Below, piece after piece: positions 7,180 through 9,622 of a stretch of DNA of 9,622 nucleotides (its first letter is position 1; every line of letters starts with the position of its first letter). The notes beneath the pieces were generated by a model that searched no databases, was not told where the DNA came from, and saw only the letters and a list, made by a program, of their open reading frames with translations. The position numbers and the translations under genes are program-made. Origin of the DNA: Hyphomicrobiales bacterium (GTDB lineage Bacteria > Pseudomonadota > Alphaproteobacteria > Rhizobiales > Beijerinckiaceae); NCBI GenBank assembly GCA_028290125.1, contig JAQGKM010000237.1, positions 1 to 9,622 of the forward strand. The letters run 5' to 3'.

Positions 7180-7200
7180 GAGCTTTCAGGGTAAGCGCAA

Positions 7201-7216
7201 AGCAACCGTTGTGCCA
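7201..7216 (-). promoter_or_regulatory. Sigma-54 (RpoN) -24/-12 promoter of the solute-binding protein gene
   Basis: The minus strand reads TGGCACAACGGTTGCT from 7216 to 7201. The RpoN consensus is TGGCACG-N4-TTGCW; every fixed position matches except the G at position 7, which is A. The invariant GG (7215-7214) and GC (7203-7202) are separated by exactly 10 bases. Transcription would start near 7190, giving a leader of about 40 bases before ATG 7150. Such promoters depend on an enhancer-binding activator and ATP, so expression should be switched on by a specific or nitrogen-related signal. The activator site would be expected upstream, towards or inside the divergent operon. Confidence 0.78.
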
Positions 7217-7233
7217 AATTCGGGATTTTTCTC

Positions 7234-7262
7234 TTGCTGTGCGACATCTCGCCCATCAAAAT
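7234..7262 (+). promoter_or_regulatory. Possible sigma-70 promoter of the molybdenum hydroxylase operon
   Basis: TTGCTG (7234-7239) and CAAAAT (7257-7262) are spaced 17 bases apart, matching 3 of 6 and 4 of 6 consensus positions. Position and orientation suit the operon beginning at 7338, and no better candidate is seen in the gap. The match is weak. Confidence 0.25.
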
Positions 7263-7283
7263 AGACTTTCATCACAGTTCGGC

Positions 7284-7297
7284 CCTCGCTTGCGAGG
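7284..7297. other. Palindromic element in the divergent control region
   Basis: CCTCGC (7284-7289) is followed after TT by its reverse complement GCGAGG (7292-7297); outer GG (7281-7282) and CC (7299-7300) could also pair. A second small inverted repeat, GGCGC-ACG-GCGCC, lies at 7309-7321. Either could be an mRNA leader hairpin of the plus-strand operon or a dimeric regulator site. The first is about 95-110 bases upstream of the predicted sigma-54 start, a suitable distance for an enhancer-binding activator. Confidence 0.3.
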
Positions 7298-7325
7298 CCC
7301 GGCCAAGCGGCGCACGGCGCCTGCC

Positions 7326-7330
7326 AGAGG
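7326..7330 (+). promoter_or_regulatory. Ribosome binding site deciding the TTG start of the FAD subunit gene
   Basis: AGAGG stands 7 bases before TTG 7338. The next protein residues (KPAAFVHHRP) match the usual beginning of FAD-subunit proteins. The longer in-frame reading from 7209 has no comparable ribosome site and gives a sequence unlike the family. Confidence 0.65.
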
Positions 7331-7337
7331 TCTGCTT

Positions 7338-8195
7338 TTGAAGCCCGCAGCATTCGTTCATCACCGTCCCACCACGCTGGAAGAAGCTGTCCGCATCCTG
7401 GCCGAGGTCGCGCCCGACGACGGGCGGGTGATCGCCGGCGGACAGAGTCTCGTGCCGATCATGGCCTACCGCATGGCGCGCCCGCCCCATCTCGTCGACA
7501 TCAACCATGTCGCCGGCCTCGACCGCCTGGCGGTGGAGAATGGACGGCTGGCGATCGGCGCCCGCGTCCGCCACATGGCGTTTCGCGACAGCGCCGCGCC
7601 GGGCGCGACAGGCGCCCTGCTCTCGACCCTGATGCGCCACATCGCCCATGCGCCGATCCGCACGCGCGGCACGTTCTGCGGCAGCCTCGCGCATTCCGAT
7701 CCGTCGTCCGAATGGTGCCTCGCCGCCGCCGCGCTCGACGCCGTGCTGATCGCGCATTCCGCGCGCGGCGTGCGCGAGATCGCGGCAGCCGACTATTTTC
7801 AGGGCGCGATGACGACCGATCTGCAACCCGACGAGATCCTCGTCGAGGCGCGACTGCCGCTGTTGCCGGACGACACGAGGATCGGCTTCGTGGAATTCAG
7901 CCGCCGGGCCGGCGATTATGCGCTCGCGTCCGTGCTGACGACCTTCCGCCTCGTCGGCGGAAAGATCGCCGAGCCGCGTTTCGCTATTGGTGGAGCGGAG
8001 GCATTTCCGCGCCGGCTCGCCGAGATCGAGACAATGCTGACGGGCGCGGCGCCGGACGCCGATCTCTGGCGCGAGGCTGCCGAGCGCGCCGCCGCCATCA
8101 TCGATCCGCTGGAAGATGCAGCGACACCGGGCGACTATCGCCGCGATCTTGTGCGCGCGCTGACGCTGCGCGCTTTCCAACAGGCCAACGCATGA
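7338..8195 (+). CDS. FAD-binding (medium) subunit of a xanthine dehydrogenase/CO dehydrogenase-family molybdenum hydroxylase
   Basis: This 285-residue protein is the flavin subunit that passes electrons from the iron-sulfur subunit to the acceptor. FAD-binding landmarks are AGGQSLVPIMAYRMARPPHL (33-52), followed by VDIN, and the second signature TRGTFCGSLAHSDPSSEW (109-126). RRAGDYALA (189-197) and the compact C-terminal domain common to CoxM-like subunits (about 280-290 residues) follow. The usual TIGGSLAHADP motif reads TFCGSLAHSDP here, a modest variant with a cysteine. A TTG start is inferred. The stop overlaps the next start (ATGA at 8192-8195), so translation is coupled. The gene order medium-small-large is that of cox-type operons, but this order alone does not prove CO as substrate. 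I see the family clearly; the substrate is unknown. Confidence 0.95.
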   Translation: MKPAAFVHHRPTTLEEAVRILAEVAPDDGRVIAGGQSLVPIMAYRMARPPHLVDINHVAGLDRLAVENGRLAIGARVRHMAFRDSAAPGATGALLSTLMRHIAHAPIRTRGTFCGSLAHSDPSSEWCLAAAALDAVLIAHSARGVREIAAADYFQGAMTTDLQPDEILVEARLPLLPDDTRIGFVEFSRRAGDYALASVLTTFRLVGGKIAEPRFAIGGAEAFPRRLAEIETMLTGAAPDADLWREAAERAAAIIDPLEDAATPGDYRRDLVRALTLRAFQQANA

Positions 8196-8674
8196 CCATG
8201 AAACAGGATCTCACCCTGCTGGTGAACGGCGCGCGCTACGACATCAGCGTCGAGCCACGCAAGACGCTTGCCGATGCGCTGCGCGACGATTGCGGGCTCA
8301 CCGGCACGCATCTGGGCTGCGAACACGGCGTGTGCGGCGCCTGCACGATCATCGCCGACGGCGCGCCAATCCGCGCGTGCCTGATGTTCGCCGTGCAGGC
8401 GGAAGGCATGGCGCTGCGCACCGTCGAAGGGCTGGCGAAGGGCAATGAATGGAGCCCGCTGCAGAAGGCCTTCGTCGAACACCATGGACTGCAGTGCGGC
8501 TATTGCACGCCGGGCTTTCTGATGCTCGCCACCAGCGCGCTGGAGGAAAATCCAGACATCAGCGACGAAGAGCTGCGCGACGTACTCTCGTCCAACCTCT
8601 GCCGCTGCACCGGCTACGAAAATATCGTCAAGGCGGTCCGCGCCGCCGCTCTCGAGATGGGAGCGTCGTCATGA
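8192..8674 (+). CDS. 2Fe-2S (small) subunit of the same molybdenum hydroxylase
   Basis: The 160-residue protein carries both iron-sulfur clusters of the molybdenum hydroxylase family. The N-terminal plant-type ferredoxin domain has ligands C43, C48, C51 (CEHGVCGAC) and C63. The C-terminal helical domain has C102 and C105 (CGYCTPGF) and C137 and C139 (CRCTGY). All eight cysteines are present and the length is typical, so it should be functional. It links the molybdenum centre of the large subunit with the FAD of the medium subunit. ATG 8192 overlaps the upstream stop as ATGA; a second ATG two codons on (8198) is an alternative start. The stop overlaps the next start in the same ATGA manner at 8671-8674. 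Confidence 0.97.
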   Translation: MTMKQDLTLLVNGARYDISVEPRKTLADALRDDCGLTGTHLGCEHGVCGACTIIADGAPIRACLMFAVQAEGMALRTVEGLAKGNEWSPLQKAFVEHHGLQCGYCTPGFLMLATSALEENPDISDEELRDVLSSNLCRCTGYENIVKAVRAAALEMGASS

Positions 8675-9622
8675 CGAAGGACGCCATCGGCCAGTCGCTC
8701 ACGCGTCTCGAAGATCCGCCGCTCGTCACGGGCCGCGGACGCTTCATCGCGGATGTGAACTTCTCTCACCAACTGCACATGCGCGTCGTGCGCTCAGCCC
8801 ACGCCCATGCGCGGCTCGTCTCCATCGACGCGGAGGCGGCGCGCGCGCTGCGCGGCGTGTTCGCAGTGTGGACCGCCGCCGACATCCCGGAGATCGGCCC
8901 TATCGATTTCCGTGAAGGCAAGATCGAGAAGCTCGAACCCTATCGCCAGCCGGTGCTGGCCCACGACATGCTGCGCTATGTCGGCGAGCCCGTCGCGGTG
9001 GTGTTCGCCAGCGACGCCTATATCGCCGAGGACGCGGCGGACCTCGTCGGCATCGTGGCGGAAGATTTGCCGGTCATCGTCGACGCCGACGCGCCGCCCG
9101 GCGTCTTCGCGCCCGGACTGTCAACCGAGGCGGCCATCGTCAACCAGGGCTTCGGCGACATCGAAGCCGCGTTCGCAAACGCGCACGCCATTGTCGAAAT
9201 CGACGTGAAGGTCGGCCGTCATTCCGGCGTGCCGCTCGAGACGCGCGGCGCCATCGGGCGCTACGACGCGGCGCGCGACATGCTGGAGCTGCATGGCGCA
9301 GCGAAAGTCCCGCACAAAAACCGCGAATCGCTGGCGCGCCTGTTCGGGCGTGGCACCACAGGCCTGCACCTGTTCGAATATCACGTCGGCGGCGGCTTTG
9401 GCATTCGCGGCGAGATCTATCCCGAAGACATTCTGGTTCTCGCTGCGGCGCTGCGCTTCGAGCGTCCGGTGAAATGGATCGAGGACCGGCGCGAGCATCT
9501 CATCGCCGCCAACCAGTCGCGCGAACAGCGGCACAAGATCCGCGCCGCCGTGGACAAGGACGGCGTGCTGCTCGGCATCGACAATGAATTCTGGCACGAC
9601 CAGGGTGCCTATCCGCGCACGC
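8671..9622 (+). CDS. Molybdopterin-binding (large) subunit of the molybdenum hydroxylase (317 residues; cut by right edge)
   Basis: The catalytic subunit begins with the a/b hammerhead domain: LTRLEDPPLVTGRGRFIADV (10-29), RSAHAHARL (41-49), GVFAVWTAADI (62-72) and YVGEPVAVV (103-111). The molybdopterin domain follows with HVGGGFGIRGEIYPED (238-253) and RPVKWIEDRREHL (265-277). The protein family is about 750-800 residues, so more than half is missing on the right. The loop that separates true CO dehydrogenases (AYXCSFR) from related enzymes (AYXGAGR) would lie beyond the edge, so the class cannot be settled here. The absence of the extra N-terminal stretch of form I CoxL and the motif GGGFGIRGE instead of GGGFGNK argue mildly against a true CO dehydrogenase. 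Hydroxylation of an aromatic, N-heterocyclic or aldehyde substrate is more likely. ATG 8671 overlaps the upstream stop as ATGA, so the three subunits should be made in step. Confidence 0.95.
   Translation, partial: MTKDAIGQSLTRLEDPPLVTGRGRFIADVNFSHQLHMRVVRSAHAHARLVSIDAEAARALRGVFAVWTAADIPEIGPIDFREGKIEKLEPYRQPVLAHDMLRYVGEPVAVVFASDAYIAEDAADLVGIVAEDLPVIVDADAPPGVFAPGLSTEAAIVNQGFGDIEAAFANAHAIVEIDVKVGRHSGVPLETRGAIGRYDAARDMLELHGAAKVPHKNRESLARLFGRGTTGLHLFEYHVGGGFGIRGEIYPEDILVLAAALRFERPVKWIEDRREHLIAANQSREQRHKIRAAVDKDGVLLGIDNEFWHDQGAYPRT

Noticed and set aside
7338..9622. Naming the hydroxylase genes coxM, coxS and coxL
   Set aside because: Gene order fits, but the active-site loop that defines CO dehydrogenase is outside the window and the visible large-subunit motifs lean to other substrates.
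1..9622. tRNA or rRNA genes, insertion sequences, CRISPR arrays, phage genes or integration scars
   Set aside because: Looked for by eye on both strands and not seen; the gaps are short and all larger frames belong to ordinary chromosomal genes.

Overview
The window is GC-rich, densely packed bacterial chromosome. Protein similarity I can recognise by eye (Tex, GlgX, a Bug-type periplasmic binding protein, a three-subunit molybdenum hydroxylase) and the strong GC bias at third codon positions fit an alphaproteobacterium, most likely Hyphomicrobiales (Rhizobiales). I cannot name a genus. There are ten protein genes, one of them a 56-codon gene. No RNA genes, insertion sequences, CRISPR arrays or phage genes are visible, and there is no gene-free stretch longer than about 200 bases.

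Left part (1-2081): the N-terminal two thirds of tex (minus strand, running off the left edge). Divergent from it is a 52-residue protein of unknown function, followed by a convergent 56-residue protein with two CxxCxGxG zinc-binding motifs like half of a DnaJ zinc finger. Middle (2228-5947): an overlapping two-gene unit of a nucleotidyltransferase-fold protein and a calcineurin-type metallophosphoesterase. Its end overlaps, tail to tail, the end of glgX, the glycogen debranching enzyme, on the minus strand.

Right part (6008-9622): a Bug/TctC-type solute-binding protein gene on the minus strand ends in a good intrinsic terminator and begins with a near-consensus sigma-54 (-24/-12) promoter. 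Diverging from it is a tightly coupled operon of FAD subunit, 2Fe-2S subunit and molybdopterin subunit of a xanthine dehydrogenase/CO dehydrogenase-family enzyme. The last gene is cut by the right edge. The shared control region suggests a catabolic module: the binding protein captures a small organic acid or aromatic compound and the hydroxylase oxidises it or a relative. The substrate cannot be read from the sequence.

The observations most worth following are the sigma-54 promoter in front of the binding-protein gene, the overlapping nucleotidyltransferase-phosphoesterase pair (possibly opposing activities on one substrate), and the isolated mini zinc-finger protein.
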